Positions 19,001 to 28,433 of a stretch of 64,000 bases of DNA are shown one piece after another. Both the position numbers and the translations under genes were made by a program. The DNA comes from Fulvivirga sp. M361. GTDB lineage: Bacteria > Bacteroidota > Bacteroidia > Cytophagales > Cyclobacteriaceae. The notes under the pieces are model-generated. The model worked only from the letters and a program-made list of their open reading frames with translations. It made no database searches and was not told where the DNA came from. Where the stretch lies: positions 23,574 to 87,573 of the forward strand of contig NZ_VKDC01000023.1 of assembly GCF_007097395.1 (NCBI RefSeq), given 5' to 3'. Numbering within the stretch: position 1 is the stretch's first letter; each line of letters starts with the position of its first letter.

Positions 19001-22000
19001 ACCTTTGATCATAATGGTTTTGATGTGGAAATAGCGAGTGACTTTATTATACAGTCCACGGGTGATTATGTATATGATGTGGCCAAACCGAATACAACGA
19101 CAATCAACGGTACGGATAATTCGTTGTTATCATTTCAAAACAGGACGGGTGGCTCAGGTGATGAACAAGTGTTTTGGAACCTTATCATAAACAAGCCAAC
19201 GAATAGAACCGTTTCACTTGCTTCAGGCAAAGGTTCACCCACTGGTTCAACTAATAATTTGATAAATATTGGTGGCGATGCATTCAAAGTTCTGAGTGGA
19301 ACAGTTGACAACGGCCAACATAGTATAAGAGTATTCTCAGACTCGTTAGTGAACTATGATGTTCTTGGAGTGTATGATCCCGCTAATAACCAATCAAATG
19401 GTAACGATGATTTCATTAAGCTGACAGATCAACCTATTACATTGGTAACCGCTGATACTAGTAGGTTCGGCAATGTTCGATTTAATAATAATAATGATAT
19501 AGTAGAGTTGACAAGTGATGTATACATAGAACGATTTCAATATCGCTTTGGAAGAATGAGATTGGGTGAGCATAATTTAAAAATTGATGCTCTAGACATA
19601 AACTTAAGGGCCGATAGGGCAGATTGGAATTCCTGTGGTGGATGTTTCTCTGTTGAAGACATGTTCATCACTAATGGACAAACTTCTGATGGAGGGTTAA
19701 GCCTGTATATTCCAGCTACTGGACTAGACCCTGAGGATGGAGATGCTATTTTCAATTTTCCTTTTGGTACAGGTACAGATGGTTTAGATGCCGCATTAAG
19801 TGGTGGGAATTCAAAATACACACCTGCCCAGGTTACTATTAGTAGTGCAACTGATGACGGATATATCACTATCCGGCCAGCAGATAATACATTGGCTACA
19901 ACCGCAGCTTCAGGAGGTGATATTTTGTCCTATTACTGGAGAGTGGACTTTGAAGGTTTTGCTACACTGCCTACAGTAGAATATCAATTTACCTATTATG
20001 ATAATGATCTTGATGGATCTACTAATGAAGCTTCCTTCGTAGCCGGGAAGGTCTTAGAGGTTGACCCTTTCACACGGAACTTCGAAGATGATGGTATACC
20101 CGAAAATGAAGGAGTAGATGACGTAAATAATATCTTAACTTTCAACGGGCCTGCAGACACAGGGTTCACATTGGAAGCAGCGAGCTATACCGCCGGGCAG
20201 TCAGGGAGGTTTGTAGGAGCGCCTACCATTTATTATTCTACCACCGTTAATAATGGTAATGATACCAATTTTGGCAATCAGGATCGATGGAATCAGTCAT
20301 CGCGATGGTCTACTGTAGGTCATTTCTCCGGTACTAATACAGGTACTTTCCCTCAAGCCGGTGATATCGCTATTATGGCTTTTGGATTATCGAACCCTAC
20401 ATCGACTGTAGATAATGTACAGCGGGCGCATTGGTTTTTTGTGAATGCCGATACTGAAGCGGCTAAGTTGATATTTTCAGAGACGGTTGAAAATTCAAAT
20501 GGTGTCCTTGTTACTAATGATGAATCCTTTCAGCCTCAATTAATTATTCAAGCCAATAACGCTCATGATGTGACTTTTGGTACGGTAGAAGGTAATGGGT
20601 CTTTTAATGTTCAGCTAGATTGCAGTCCATGCAACATTAATCCTGCATCCTCAACAGTAATAAACGCCAATATCAATGGTGATTTCGGTCTTTTTGCCGA
20701 TGAGACTTTCGCCAGGTTTGATTTTGACCTATACTCCAATAATAATACCTCTGTATTTATGCCCTCTTCCTTTCCGGTTGTATTTCCTAATGTAAATATT
20801 AAAGGGCAGGGTGGCAATGGTAGAAGGTTGGTATTTCAAGATGATATTACAATCAAAAGAAATCTCACTATAAGGCAAGGAGCATTTTTAAGGTTAAGCA
20901 ATACGGCTGCCGGAGACATTACAGTGGGTGGTGATTTGAATATGACGGTTAACGATGATGGTGATGAAGTGGAATTTCCACAGGATGGCCCCGGTCGCAC
21001 GTTGACCATTGAGGGTGACATTAATATGGATAATAATAACGATGAAATATCTGTACTTGATAATAATAGTGCAGCTGACATTACCATAAGCAGATTACGA
21101 GTAGGGGGGAATATAAATCAAAATACTGGACGGATTAATTTATATTCTGATGCCGGTGCAAACAGAGACCAGGTAGAATTAGAATTGTTTGGAACCACAA
21201 ACGGTGTTTATACCAGGACCAACAATCCTGAGATGAGTTTGTATCGTTTGATAGTTAATAAAGGGTCTGACAAAACCACCACCTTTACCATCTCTGAGTC
21301 CTTTTCATTGAATGGAGAAACAGATGGTGCAAACAAAGCATTGGTATTGCAGAATGGTAGTTTAATTCTTAACGATGCCGGTATTAATATAGATCTTACA
21401 ACAGGTGGAGATGATTTTACCATACCTGCTTCAAGTGGTCTTCAAGTTACCCAAGGGACGGTTAATGTTTCCGGAAATGATTCAGGAATAGCGTTGGATG
21501 GTTGTTTGATTATTGATGGTGGTACGGTTAACATGGACGATGCTGTGGGCAATGGTAATAATTATATTGAGTATTCAGCGTCAGGTAATGCCATATTAGA
21601 AATATCTTCGGGCACATTGAATGTAGGGTCTCAAATAAGACCGATTACCTCAGCCAACACCGGTATCCTAAAGTATAGACAAACAGGTGGAGATGTAAGA
21701 ATAGGAACTCAGGCAGGACCTGAAAGTACCAGGGGAATGCTACAGATCTATAATGTAGGCAGCGAATTTACCTATACAGGGGGAACACTAACCATTGAAA
21801 GACATCAAACTACACCTTCCATTGCGGCATTGTTTCTTGATCCGGACATATCTGATGTGACAGGGTCTAACATCACGATTTTTAACGGAAATACACCTGC
21901 CGGGCAGACAGATTTTAGAATTAACTCGACCATAGCGCTGGAGAACCTGACCATAAACGGCACAAACTCTCCTTCTGCAAATTTGAATATCAATACACTT

Positions 22001-25000
22001 ACGATAAACAACCAATTATCGATAGCCGCAAATGCTACGTTAAACGGTAGTGGCTTAACACTGACGGTGGGTGGTGATTTCGTAAATAACGGTGCCTACG
22101 ATGCTCAAGGCAATGAAACTATCTTTAATACGAGTACTAATCAGAGCATTAGCGGAAGTGGTACCAATACGTTCTTCAGGTTTACAAAACAGGGTTCAGG
22201 TACCTTGAGTTTGACAAATTCAATTGATGTAGCAGACCTATTTACTATTTCGGAAGGCGTCCTCGATGACAATGGTTCCAGTATAAATCTGGCTGCTGAT
22301 GCCGTAATAGATGGCACTCATATAAGTGTTGGTGGATTGGGGTTAGTATTTGCAGGGGCTTCAAATCAAGAGTTGAGAAGAAGTGCTTCAGGTACAGGTA
22401 CAGTTGGTGTTATATCTGTTAACAACTCTAATGGAGTGACTGTGCCGGATGGCAATGGCTACAATTTTAATATTAATGGTGGGCTGAGACTGGAAAGTGG
22501 TGTATTTAGTGTAGGAGGTGCTTCTATATTGTTCGGAATAAATGCAGGCATCACACCGGTAAATCCCTTTTCAGTTACTAATATGATCCAAACGAATAGT
22601 TCGTTTGTAGATAGTGGTATTGGTAAGCAATTTGCAGCAGGTTTTAGCACAGATTTTACCTTTCCTGTTGGTCAATCATTTTATACACCGGTTTCTTTTG
22701 ACTTTGGTACGCCTGGCAACACATTCGGCAGTTCAAACGGTACTATTACTGTCCGTCCGGCCAATGAATTTCATCCTACAATAAATGATGGTATCAATAC
22801 ATTAACGACTGGTGATGTCAACAACGTTTTGCAATATTATTGGACTGTTATGGCGAGCGGAGTGACCGGCTTAACGGCAGATATGAGTTTTGGTTATGAT
22901 AATTCTCAAGCCTTGGCAAATCAGCCAGGAATCAACTTTGAAGAGAATGATTACATCGCCGCACGGATCCTTTCTTTTAACAATCCTACTGATGAGATCA
23001 ATAAATTTGATGTTACATCTGTTGATGAGGTGAATGATATAATCACCTTTAATTTTGGGATGGCCACTGACAATGGCATCACCGGTGACTATTTTGCCGG
23101 GCTCGATGATGCTATTCCTGATAATGTAGTTACTTATACAGCTGTTAGCGGTGGTGGAGATGTGGATCAGCAGGTTTATGATATACCACTGCCTAATGGA
23201 GCCGGATCACCCCCCAGTGGTGCGGTGGTCATTGTACCATCAGGTAATACCCTACGATTGAATGTAGATAACATTCGTTTTTATCGGACTGAAATTCAGT
23301 CAGGTGGTATATTGGAAGTGGATAATACAACTAATCATCGATTGGGTGAATTATCAGGTACGGGAACGCTTCGTATTACGAGCGATGGTATCAATGCTAA
23401 TTTACCTGCCTTTTCAGGTAATTTTTTAAGTTGTTCAGGAGGTTCTTTGGAATATGCAGGTACCGGTAGCTACAGCGTTATGTCAGGCATTACCACCCTT
23501 AGAAGTCTTAGTATAACGGGGAGTGGCAACCGTAGTTTAGCTAATAACAACATTACAATCTGTGAAGATTTTACATTAGACGGCCCTACATTTGAAAATG
23601 TGAATAACAGGATCATCATTGTATCTAATGACCTTAATGTGTCTAATGGTACTTTCAACAGTAACAATGGAATCATTGTGGTTCGTAATGATTTGAATGT
23701 GAATGGAGGGGTCTATAATGGTAACACGGGAGGAATAACTTCTGTGACCAATAATTTAAACCTGACCTCAGGTAATTTTAATGTCGGTACTTCAACCATT
23801 AATCTTTTAGGAAACATGTCTCGTACCTCAGCTGTTTTTGATGGAGGTTCCGGAATAGGTAGGGTGAATTTCCTCGGTTCAACTTCACAACAACTGACAG
23901 GTGATTTCACTAGTTCAAATTCTTTTCATAGGCTCTTAATTAACAACCCTGCGGGTATGGCTGTTAGTGGTGGAAATGTTGAAGTGGAGAATCTGGTTTT
24001 CCTTACTTCAGGGGTGATTACCATGGGAGGTGGTAGCTACATACAAATGGGGGCTTCAGCTAATTTTAGTCCACCAACCGGTCAGGTTAATTCTTATGTT
24101 AATGGACAAATAAGAAAGGTTATTTCAGGTTCGAGTTTCAACTTTCCAACAGGAAGCACTACCTTTTGGCGACCATCCAGTGTTAGTGCTGTTTCTACGG
24201 GAGGCCTTACATGGGAGGCTCAATACTTTGAAACAGCTGCTACTACCAAAGCAGTGGTGGACAATTTAACCCCAACAGATGTGGCAAACATTGCTACCCT
24301 TTCCAGTGGCGAACATTGGGTGATCTCCGATGGAAATGTTGCACCCTCCGGTGTTACTGCAAGGGTAGGACTGAGCTGGGGGATGGCTAGTGATGTATCA
24401 GCTACCTCTTCAGAGAGAGAAGAACTTGAAGTTATGGTTTGGAACGATGGGTTAACTTCCTGGGATAACCTTGGCGGTACAAGCTTCAGCGGAGGTCATA
24501 CACAGTCCGCAGGTACTTTTTCGGCTATATCTACAGTAGGTTTTAGCGAGCAAATATTTACCCTTGGTTCCGGAGATGCAGCCAACCCTCTTCCTATTAC
24601 TTTGACTTCCTTTACGGGCAAAACTGTAAGTAATGATAATCATCTCGAATGGGAAACAGCTTCTGAAATAAATAACGATTATTTTGAAGTTCAACGCTCA
24701 CCGGATGGTATTACTTATTCTACCTTAAAAGTGATCGATGGACAGGGGACAACTGAACAGGCCACCAGGTATAAGTTCATAGATATTAACCCATTGCCTG
24801 GATTGAGTTATTACCGTTTGAAGCAAGTGGATATTGATGGTGCTGAGACTGTTTTTAATGAAACACGTTTTATAGTGAAACTTTCTATTTCTTCTGGTAG
24901 TAAAAAGCTTTCCTTTAGCACTTACCCTAATCCTACAACCGAGGACAACATAAATATTAAGTTGGAGGCAGATCAAAACAGTTCTTTACTAATACAAATG

Positions 25001-25165
25001 TATGATCTGAACGGAAGGGTTCTCTATAAAAACCTGTTAGAACCAGGTGAAATAGACGCTGAAATTAAAATAATGCCTAACGAACGTGTGAGAAAAGGGA
25101 TTTACATCCTCACGATGGAACAGGGAGGAAAGAAGATCAATAGAAAGCTAGTGATTAAAGAGTAG
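16037..25165 (+). CDS. Giant (3042-residue) T9SS-exported surface protein
   Basis: A signal peptide ends near SYMSGWAQ; the ATG at 16079 would give a shorter and more typical n-region than the ATG at 16037. A LamG/concanavalin-like domain covers about 50-285 (IIWLDAS, ATWPDLSGNGNDLVQQG, LIVENYLSQKYGI). Three similar modules follow. Each starts with a G8-like or W-rich segment (near residues 463, 1418 and 2366), continues as low-complexity beta-helix-type repeats rich in N, G, T and S, and closes with an FxFPxG domain (near 1240, 2207 and 2702). Near the C-terminus PLPITLTSFTGK and the EWETASEINNDYF segment form a fibronectin-like domain, and the last 80 residues (STYPNPTTEDNINI to KLVIKE) are a T9SS type A sorting domain. 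It is probably secreted or anchored as an adhesin or matrix protein. Confidence 0.92.
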   Translation: MMNIMSSSINSRTSMEIFLSKNLTAMLGTFLIMTSYMSGWAQTGPAGVGNFDGSNGQKENIIWLDASTLGLADGAAIATWPDLSGNGNDLVQQGADNTPLFETNGLFGANHNVALFDGTERYLTLPDNADLDNALGGITVIGVIYNPILDGVARAIYSKRNSSGSQQTYSAFTFSSSRLNFDVHNGGNRRLASTIGLNTATDYIFSNRYSGTLQEIYLQSDASGSNSTSGNISNTNSNLILGALNNDDGRYYNGHIAELIFYREALNDGERLIVENYLSQKYGITITNDFFGTAAGFDAAFVNDFMGIGTGDGTNKLGSSGFSDALQVSEANGSLNSANEFIMLAHDNTVHADNVTANITDPDITDRWARSWFLEATGDVSVEMRFDFGTAGLAPIGSASDYVLLYRATTADDYTRVLASTYVIENGDQLVVDLGNLSMPSGYYTVGRGTQLVTDNWYSFQSGNWNDPLTWTTISNGSLREPTGGGVPQPGDNVTILSGRTVTMTDNNRDAVTLTVNGRLDIENTSDHNYFAISGNGVISIKGDGSSNDNFPTGNTTLFADSIVGGTVEILGAGLNLDNNRSFNNVEISLDNAASVATLLADYSLNGDLTVSNGILQINDNSATTSLSMTTYGTVQIDAAGELNVGTANVRHEFNFYGDFTNNGRAEFTNRSVPNYGAEATDGIIDANFLSGSSDQTINCNGVTNFYRIEIDKGLDQTYILDINATVAANFNLFGPADYGHSSVAQLTTNENNLGLLRGTVRLNTNVDVPVLNNTGNYNIPESARLWVNGGSAEKPGGTAIVPYGTVQLSAGILNAPVNSGITTRDNGNIIVEGGTMTVNQIRTSVLGVENIGGYTQSGGTVNVTGNNISTSYYVFSLTYPGNTFNMSGGTLNVSGARTGSNTGGIFIASSESNQSITGGTVVMEINRNDDFKVTSLSPFWNVIMRYTSGTGNEVDLINGSSGTGGNVTTINTPDLRVLNDLMIEDGITFDHNGFDVEIASDFIIQSTGDYVYDVAKPNTTTINGTDNSLLSFQNRTGGSGDEQVFWNLIINKPTNRTVSLASGKGSPTGSTNNLINIGGDAFKVLSGTVDNGQHSIRVFSDSLVNYDVLGVYDPANNQSNGNDDFIKLTDQPITLVTADTSRFGNVRFNNNNDIVELTSDVYIERFQYRFGRMRLGEHNLKIDALDINLRADRADWNSCGGCFSVEDMFITNGQTSDGGLSLYIPATGLDPEDGDAIFNFPFGTGTDGLDAALSGGNSKYTPAQVTISSATDDGYITIRPADNTLATTAASGGDILSYYWRVDFEGFATLPTVEYQFTYYDNDLDGSTNEASFVAGKVLEVDPFTRNFEDDGIPENEGVDDVNNILTFNGPADTGFTLEAASYTAGQSGRFVGAPTIYYSTTVNNGNDTNFGNQDRWNQSSRWSTVGHFSGTNTGTFPQAGDIAIMAFGLSNPTSTVDNVQRAHWFFVNADTEAAKLIFSETVENSNGVLVTNDESFQPQLIIQANNAHDVTFGTVEGNGSFNVQLDCSPCNINPASSTVINANINGDFGLFADETFARFDFDLYSNNNTSVFMPSSFPVVFPNVNIKGQGGNGRRLVFQDDITIKRNLTIRQGAFLRLSNTAAGDITVGGDLNMTVNDDGDEVEFPQDGPGRTLTIEGDINMDNNNDEISVLDNNSAADITISRLRVGGNINQNTGRINLYSDAGANRDQVELELFGTTNGVYTRTNNPEMSLYRLIVNKGSDKTTTFTISESFSLNGETDGANKALVLQNGSLILNDAGINIDLTTGGDDFTIPASSGLQVTQGTVNVSGNDSGIALDGCLIIDGGTVNMDDAVGNGNNYIEYSASGNAILEISSGTLNVGSQIRPITSANTGILKYRQTGGDVRIGTQAGPESTRGMLQIYNVGSEFTYTGGTLTIERHQTTPSIAALFLDPDISDVTGSNITIFNGNTPAGQTDFRINSTIALENLTINGTNSPSANLNINTLTINNQLSIAANATLNGSGLTLTVGGDFVNNGAYDAQGNETIFNTSTNQSISGSGTNTFFRFTKQGSGTLSLTNSIDVADLFTISEGVLDDNGSSINLAADAVIDGTHISVGGLGLVFAGASNQELRRSASGTGTVGVISVNNSNGVTVPDGNGYNFNINGGLRLESGVFSVGGASILFGINAGITPVNPFSVTNMIQTNSSFVDSGIGKQFAAGFSTDFTFPVGQSFYTPVSFDFGTPGNTFGSSNGTITVRPANEFHPTINDGINTLTTGDVNNVLQYYWTVMASGVTGLTADMSFGYDNSQALANQPGINFEENDYIAARILSFNNPTDEINKFDVTSVDEVNDIITFNFGMATDNGITGDYFAGLDDAIPDNVVTYTAVSGGGDVDQQVYDIPLPNGAGSPPSGAVVIVPSGNTLRLNVDNIRFYRTEIQSGGILEVDNTTNHRLGELSGTGTLRITSDGINANLPAFSGNFLSCSGGSLEYAGTGSYSVMSGITTLRSLSITGSGNRSLANNNITICEDFTLDGPTFENVNNRIIIVSNDLNVSNGTFNSNNGIIVVRNDLNVNGGVYNGNTGGITSVTNNLNLTSGNFNVGTSTINLLGNMSRTSAVFDGGSGIGRVNFLGSTSQQLTGDFTSSNSFHRLLINNPAGMAVSGGNVEVENLVFLTSGVITMGGGSYIQMGASANFSPPTGQVNSYVNGQIRKVISGSSFNFPTGSTTFWRPSSVSAVSTGGLTWEAQYFETAATTKAVVDNLTPTDVANIATLSSGEHWVISDGNVAPSGVTARVGLSWGMASDVSATSSEREELEVMVWNDGLTSWDNLGGTSFSGGHTQSAGTFSAISTVGFSEQIFTLGSGDAANPLPITLTSFTGKTVSNDNHLEWETASEINNDYFEVQRSPDGITYSTLKVIDGQGTTEQATRYKFIDINPLPGLSYYRLKQVDIDGAETVFNETRFIVKLSISSGSKKLSFSTYPNPTTEDNINIKLEADQNSSLLIQMYDLNGRVLYKNLLEPGEIDAEIKIMPNERVRKGIYILTMEQGGKKINRKLVIKE

Positions 25166-25170
25166 TAATG

Positions 25171-25872
25171 TCATTGGTAATTCACCAAATTCAAGATATG
25201 GCAGGCCGCAAGGCCTGCCGTTTCTGTTCTTAGTCGATGCTGGCCGAGGCTTACCATTTGCCAACCCAGGCTTTTGGATGATTCTATTTCTTCCTGAGAG
25301 AAATCACCTTCAGGACCAATAAGAACACAATTATTCATACCAGGCCGACTCATTGAAAAAAGATCTTTCGTATTTTCGAAATCTACACAAGCAATATACT
25401 TCGATTGACAATGAACGGAATGGATGAAGTGCTTGAATGTTACCGCTTCATTAATTTTGGGTAATGTGGCTTTTATAGATTGTTTTATAGCAGAGACGGC
25501 TTTCCTGAAGAGGCGTTCGTTTTTTATCACAGTACGTTCTGAGTTTTGACATATTACTAATGAAATCTCATCTATACCTATTTCAGTGGCTTTTTCTACA
25601 AACCATTCCAGCCGCTCCATATTTTTGGTAGGAGCGATAGCAATGTGTATAAAATGAGCTTTGTTAGTTTCCTGACGTGTGGACAGTGTTTCAAACTTAC
25701 ATTTTCTGGCGTCTTCTTCAGTAATACGACAAGTGTAAAAGTTGCCAATACCATCAATGATGGTGACCTCATCACCCACTTTTTTTCTAAGCACTTTAAT
25801 GCAGTGTCTTGATTCTTCTGAGTTTAAATAGTCAGCACCTTTGGCAATATCAGGCTGATAGAACAACTGCAC
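25171..25872 (-). CDS. rsmE: 16S rRNA (uracil(1498)-N(3))-methyltransferase
   Basis: 233 residues, SPOUT family. RsmE methylates N3 of U1498 in helix 44 of 16S rRNA using S-adenosylmethionine. The N-terminal PUA-like part has SRHCIKVLRKKVGDEV and the trefoil-knot part has LIGPEGDFSQEEIE and SLGQHRLRTETAGLAA, the SAM-binding knot. The start is a GTG at 25872, immediately after the stop codon of the acyl-CoA-binding protein gene with no spacer, so translation is probably coupled. Confidence 0.95.
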   Translation of the reverse strand: MQLFYQPDIAKGADYLNSEESRHCIKVLRKKVGDEVTIIDGIGNFYTCRITEEDARKCKFETLSTRQETNKAHFIHIAIAPTKNMERLEWFVEKATEIGIDEISLVICQNSERTVIKNERLFRKAVSAIKQSIKATLPKINEAVTFKHFIHSVHCQSKYIACVDFENTKDLFSMSRPGMNNCVLIGPEGDFSQEEIESSKSLGWQMVSLGQHRLRTETAGLAACHILNLVNYQ

Positions 25873-26130
25873 CTATGCGTATTTACGGATAAGTTCTTTC
25901 ACCAAAGAAACATAACTTTCCATGGCTTCTTCACGTGTTTTACCTTTTAACGTTTCCCAGGCATCATATTTTGCAATCGCCTTGAAATCAAAGCCTCCAG
26001 GCCTGTTTTCAGTAGTATCTCCTTCTGTACTTTGCTTATACAAAGCATACAACTGTAGAAGTTCTTCATTTGATGGACGCTTTGTTAATGTCTTGGAGTC
26101 TTCGATTGCCTGTTTAAATTCTTCCGTCAT
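25873..26130 (-). CDS. Acyl-CoA-binding protein
   Basis: 85 residues, the full length of a single ACBP domain, a four-helix fold that holds long-chain acyl-CoA esters. The family pattern is clear: EELLQLYALYKQSTEGD, then RPGGFDFKAIAKYDAWETLKGKT and a terminal helix ending ELIRKYA. ACBPs are mainly eukaryotic but also occur in some bacteria, including Bacteroidota. It is soluble and cytoplasmic and probably co-transcribed with rsmE. Confidence 0.92.
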   Translation of the reverse strand: MTEEFKQAIEDSKTLTKRPSNEELLQLYALYKQSTEGDTTENRPGGFDFKAIAKYDAWETLKGKTREEAMESYVSLVKELIRKYA

Positions 26131-26150
26131 TCTTTATTATTTATTGACAT

Positions 26151-26184
26151 AAAAAAAGGCTAAGTAAATCTACCCAGCCTTTTC
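26151..26184 (-). terminator. Terminator of the citrate synthase gene
   Basis: On the minus strand the stem AAAAGGCT/AGCCTTTT closes a 14-nt loop and is followed by a run of seven T. It lies just after the citrate synthase stop codon and before the acyl-CoA-binding protein gene. Confidence 0.75.
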
Positions 26185-26202
26185 ATTGTATTTTAAACGA
26201 TA

Positions 26203-27489
26203 TTATCTTTTATCAACCGGGGTATAAGGCCTTACATTCTCACCCACATATATTTGACGGGGTCGCCCTATAGGTTCACGATTTTCACGCATTTCTTTCC
26301 ATTGAGCGATCCATCCCGGTAGCCTTCCGAGTGCGAACATAACCGTAAACATGTCTACAGGGATACCTAGTGCACGATATATTATTCCTGAATAAAAGTC
26401 CACGTTGGGATAGAGTTTTCTTTCTACGAAGTATTCATCATTTAAAGCTTCGTATTCCAGACCTTTGGCTATGTCAAGTACAGGATCTTTTACACCTAGC
26501 TTATCCAGCACTTCATCAGCAGCTTTTTTGATAATCTTGGCTCTTGGGTCAAAGTTCTTATAAACCCTGTGACCGAATCCCATTAATCGGAATGGATCTT
26601 CTTTATCTTTCGCCTTAGCCATCCATTTTTTAGTGTCTCCACCATCCTTTTTGATGTTTTCAAGCATCTCTATTACAGCGGAGTTTGCACCACCATGTAA
26701 AGGCCCCCACAGGGCGTTGATACCGGCAGAAATAGATGCATATAGACTGGCCTGACTTGAGCCCACGATACGTACTGTGGAAGTAGAGCAGTTTTGCTCA
26801 TGGTCCGCATGTAAGATCAATAATTTATCTAAAGCATTTGCAATAACCGGATCAGCATCATAATCAGCAGCCGGCAGGGCAAACATCATTTTCAGGAAGT
26901 TAGAGCAATAATCAAGCTTGTTATCAGGGTAGTTTACTGGGTGACCTACTTCATTTTTATATGCCCAGGCTGCAAATGTGGGCATTTTTGCTATTATCCT
27001 TATGATACTCATGTTCACCGCCTCACTTGATCTGTTTGGATCAAGTGATTCAGGATAAAATGCCGTAAGAGAGGTGACTAAAGAAGATAAAACCCCCATA
27101 GGGTGTGCGTTAGAAGGAAAACCTTCCAAAATCTTTTTTATATCTTCATGAACAAGTGTATGATACTTGATGTCATTTTGAAAAGCCTGTAACTCTTCAG
27201 GGTTGGGGAGGTTCCCATATATAAGCAAATAAGCGACTTCGATGAAACTGGACTTTTCTGCTAACTCTTCAATAGAATAGCCCCTATAACGTAGGATTCC
27301 CTTCTCACCATCCAGGAAAGTAATAGCGCTTTTTGTTGATCCCGTATTTTTGAAACCAGGGTCTAAAGTGATTACACTTGTATCTCCTCTGAGCTTTGAT
27401 ACATCAAAAGCTTGCTCATTTTCAGAACCTTCTATTATTGGAAGCGTATAGGTTTTGCCGTCTATTTTTAGTTCAGCGGTTTTAGACAT
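26203..27489 (-). CDS. gltA: Citrate synthase
   Basis: 428 residues, the length of the large (type II) bacterial citrate synthases. It condenses oxaloacetate and acetyl-CoA at the entry to the TCA cycle. Active-site signatures are visible: LHADHEQNCSTSTVRIVGS, LWGPLHGGANSAVIEML with the catalytic His, and MGFGHRVYKNFDPRA. The N-terminal beta region (ELKIDGKTYTLPIIEG) is typical of the NADH-regulated type. It stands as its own transcription unit, ending at a terminator. Confidence 0.97.
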   Translation of the reverse strand: MSKTAELKIDGKTYTLPIIEGSENEQAFDVSKLRGDTSVITLDPGFKNTGSTKSAITFLDGEKGILRYRGYSIEELAEKSSFIEVAYLLIYGNLPNPEELQAFQNDIKYHTLVHEDIKKILEGFPSNAHPMGVLSSLVTSLTAFYPESLDPNRSSEAVNMSIIRIIAKMPTFAAWAYKNEVGHPVNYPDNKLDYCSNFLKMMFALPAADYDADPVIANALDKLLILHADHEQNCSTSTVRIVGSSQASLYASISAGINALWGPLHGGANSAVIEMLENIKKDGGDTKKWMAKAKDKEDPFRLMGFGHRVYKNFDPRAKIIKKAADEVLDKLGVKDPVLDIAKGLEYEALNDEYFVERKLYPNVDFYSGIIYRALGIPVDMFTVMFALGRLPGWIAQWKEMRENREPIGRPRQIYVGENVRPYTPVDKR

Positions 27490-27505
27490 ATGACATTTGG
27501 ATTTT

Positions 27506-27525
27506 CAATTTTGACCTTAAAATTG
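27506..27525. promoter_or_regulatory. Perfect dyad upstream of citrate synthase
   Basis: CAATTTT and AAAATTG are exact inverted copies with a 6-nt centre, 17 nt upstream of the gltA start codon. It could be an operator or a leader hairpin. The region is AT-rich, so chance is possible. Confidence 0.25.
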
Positions 27526-27573
27526 GATTGTGAAATTAGTTAAAAATTGCTACAATAAAAACCAGTATAATCT

Positions 27574-28392
27574 CTAATTGTTCCCTAGTATGAGTGGCAT
27601 ACCATCCTTTCCACTTCCTACTATCACTACTTTACTATTAGGTGATTTTGATAGTTCTAACGTAGCTTCTATCCCTCTCATTTTTAGCAAATTTTCAGTT
27701 AAACTGCTGTTTACTATGTCGTTAGCTGCAGCTTCTCCCGAGGCTGCTATTCTTTTTCTTTCTGCTTCACTTTTTTCTCTGTCTAACCTGAACTCATAGG
27801 CCAATGCCTCCTGCTCTTGTTTTAACTTGTTTTCAATAGCCGATTTGATTTGATCTGGTAAGTTAATGGATCGTATAAGCAATGCTTTCATTTGAATATT
27901 ATTCATATCCAGCGTCTTTTCTGTTTCCATTTTGATACCGGATTCTACCTCTGCTCTTTTAGTAGAATAGATCTCTTCTGCTGTAAAACGTCCCATCACT
28001 TGCCTTACTGCTGATCGTACTTCAGGTATTACGAGCTTATTTATGTAGTTGGTTCCAAAGTTTTCATGTAAGAAGCCAATCTGATCATAAATTGGATGAA
28101 AACGAACCGTTACATCTACACTGATGGATAGTCCGTTTTTATCCAATACGTCCATTTTTTCCTCAGCAGTATTTTCTTTTACATCGTATACATAGAGACT
28201 ATTCCAGGGGGCTTTGAAATTAAAGCCCTGACCTATTACATTTTCTTTGTCCAGACCTCCTCCGAATTTTTTAAAGATAACCGCTCGTTCACCTGACTCT
28301 ACGGTATAAAATATACTGGAGGAAAGACCAAATACGACCATCAAAGCTACTGCTGCAATGATTATTAACGGTAAGTATTTTCTATTATCCAT
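27574..28392 (-). CDS. Prohibitin-like SPFH/Band 7 membrane protein
   Basis: 272 residues: one N-terminal membrane helix (about 8-28), then a Band 7 domain (GERAVIFKKFGGG; VDVTVRFHPIYDQIGFLHENFG; EVRSAVRQVMGRFTAEEIYSTKR) and a coiled coil (about 190-235). Prohibitin-type proteins form rings in the inner membrane and modulate membrane proteases such as FtsH. Its gene is followed by citrate synthase with an 85-nt gap; no operon is evident. Confidence 0.9.
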   Translation of the reverse strand: MDNRKYLPLIIIAAVALMVVFGLSSSIFYTVESGERAVIFKKFGGGLDKENVIGQGFNFKAPWNSLYVYDVKENTAEEKMDVLDKNGLSISVDVTVRFHPIYDQIGFLHENFGTNYINKLVIPEVRSAVRQVMGRFTAEEIYSTKRAEVESGIKMETEKTLDMNNIQMKALLIRSINLPDQIKSAIENKLKQEQEALAYEFRLDREKSEAERKRIAASGEAAANDIVNSSLTENLLKMRGIEATLELSKSPNSKVVIVGSGKDGMPLILGNN

Positions 28393-28433
28393 GGTTACTA
28401 GTGTTTTATAATTTGTTTAGTTGTTTCAAGAAT

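Noticed and set aside
19537..19869. Long antisense open frames within the giant T9SS gene
   Set aside because: They are shadows of a repetitive low-complexity coding sequence and show no protein-like composition of their own.
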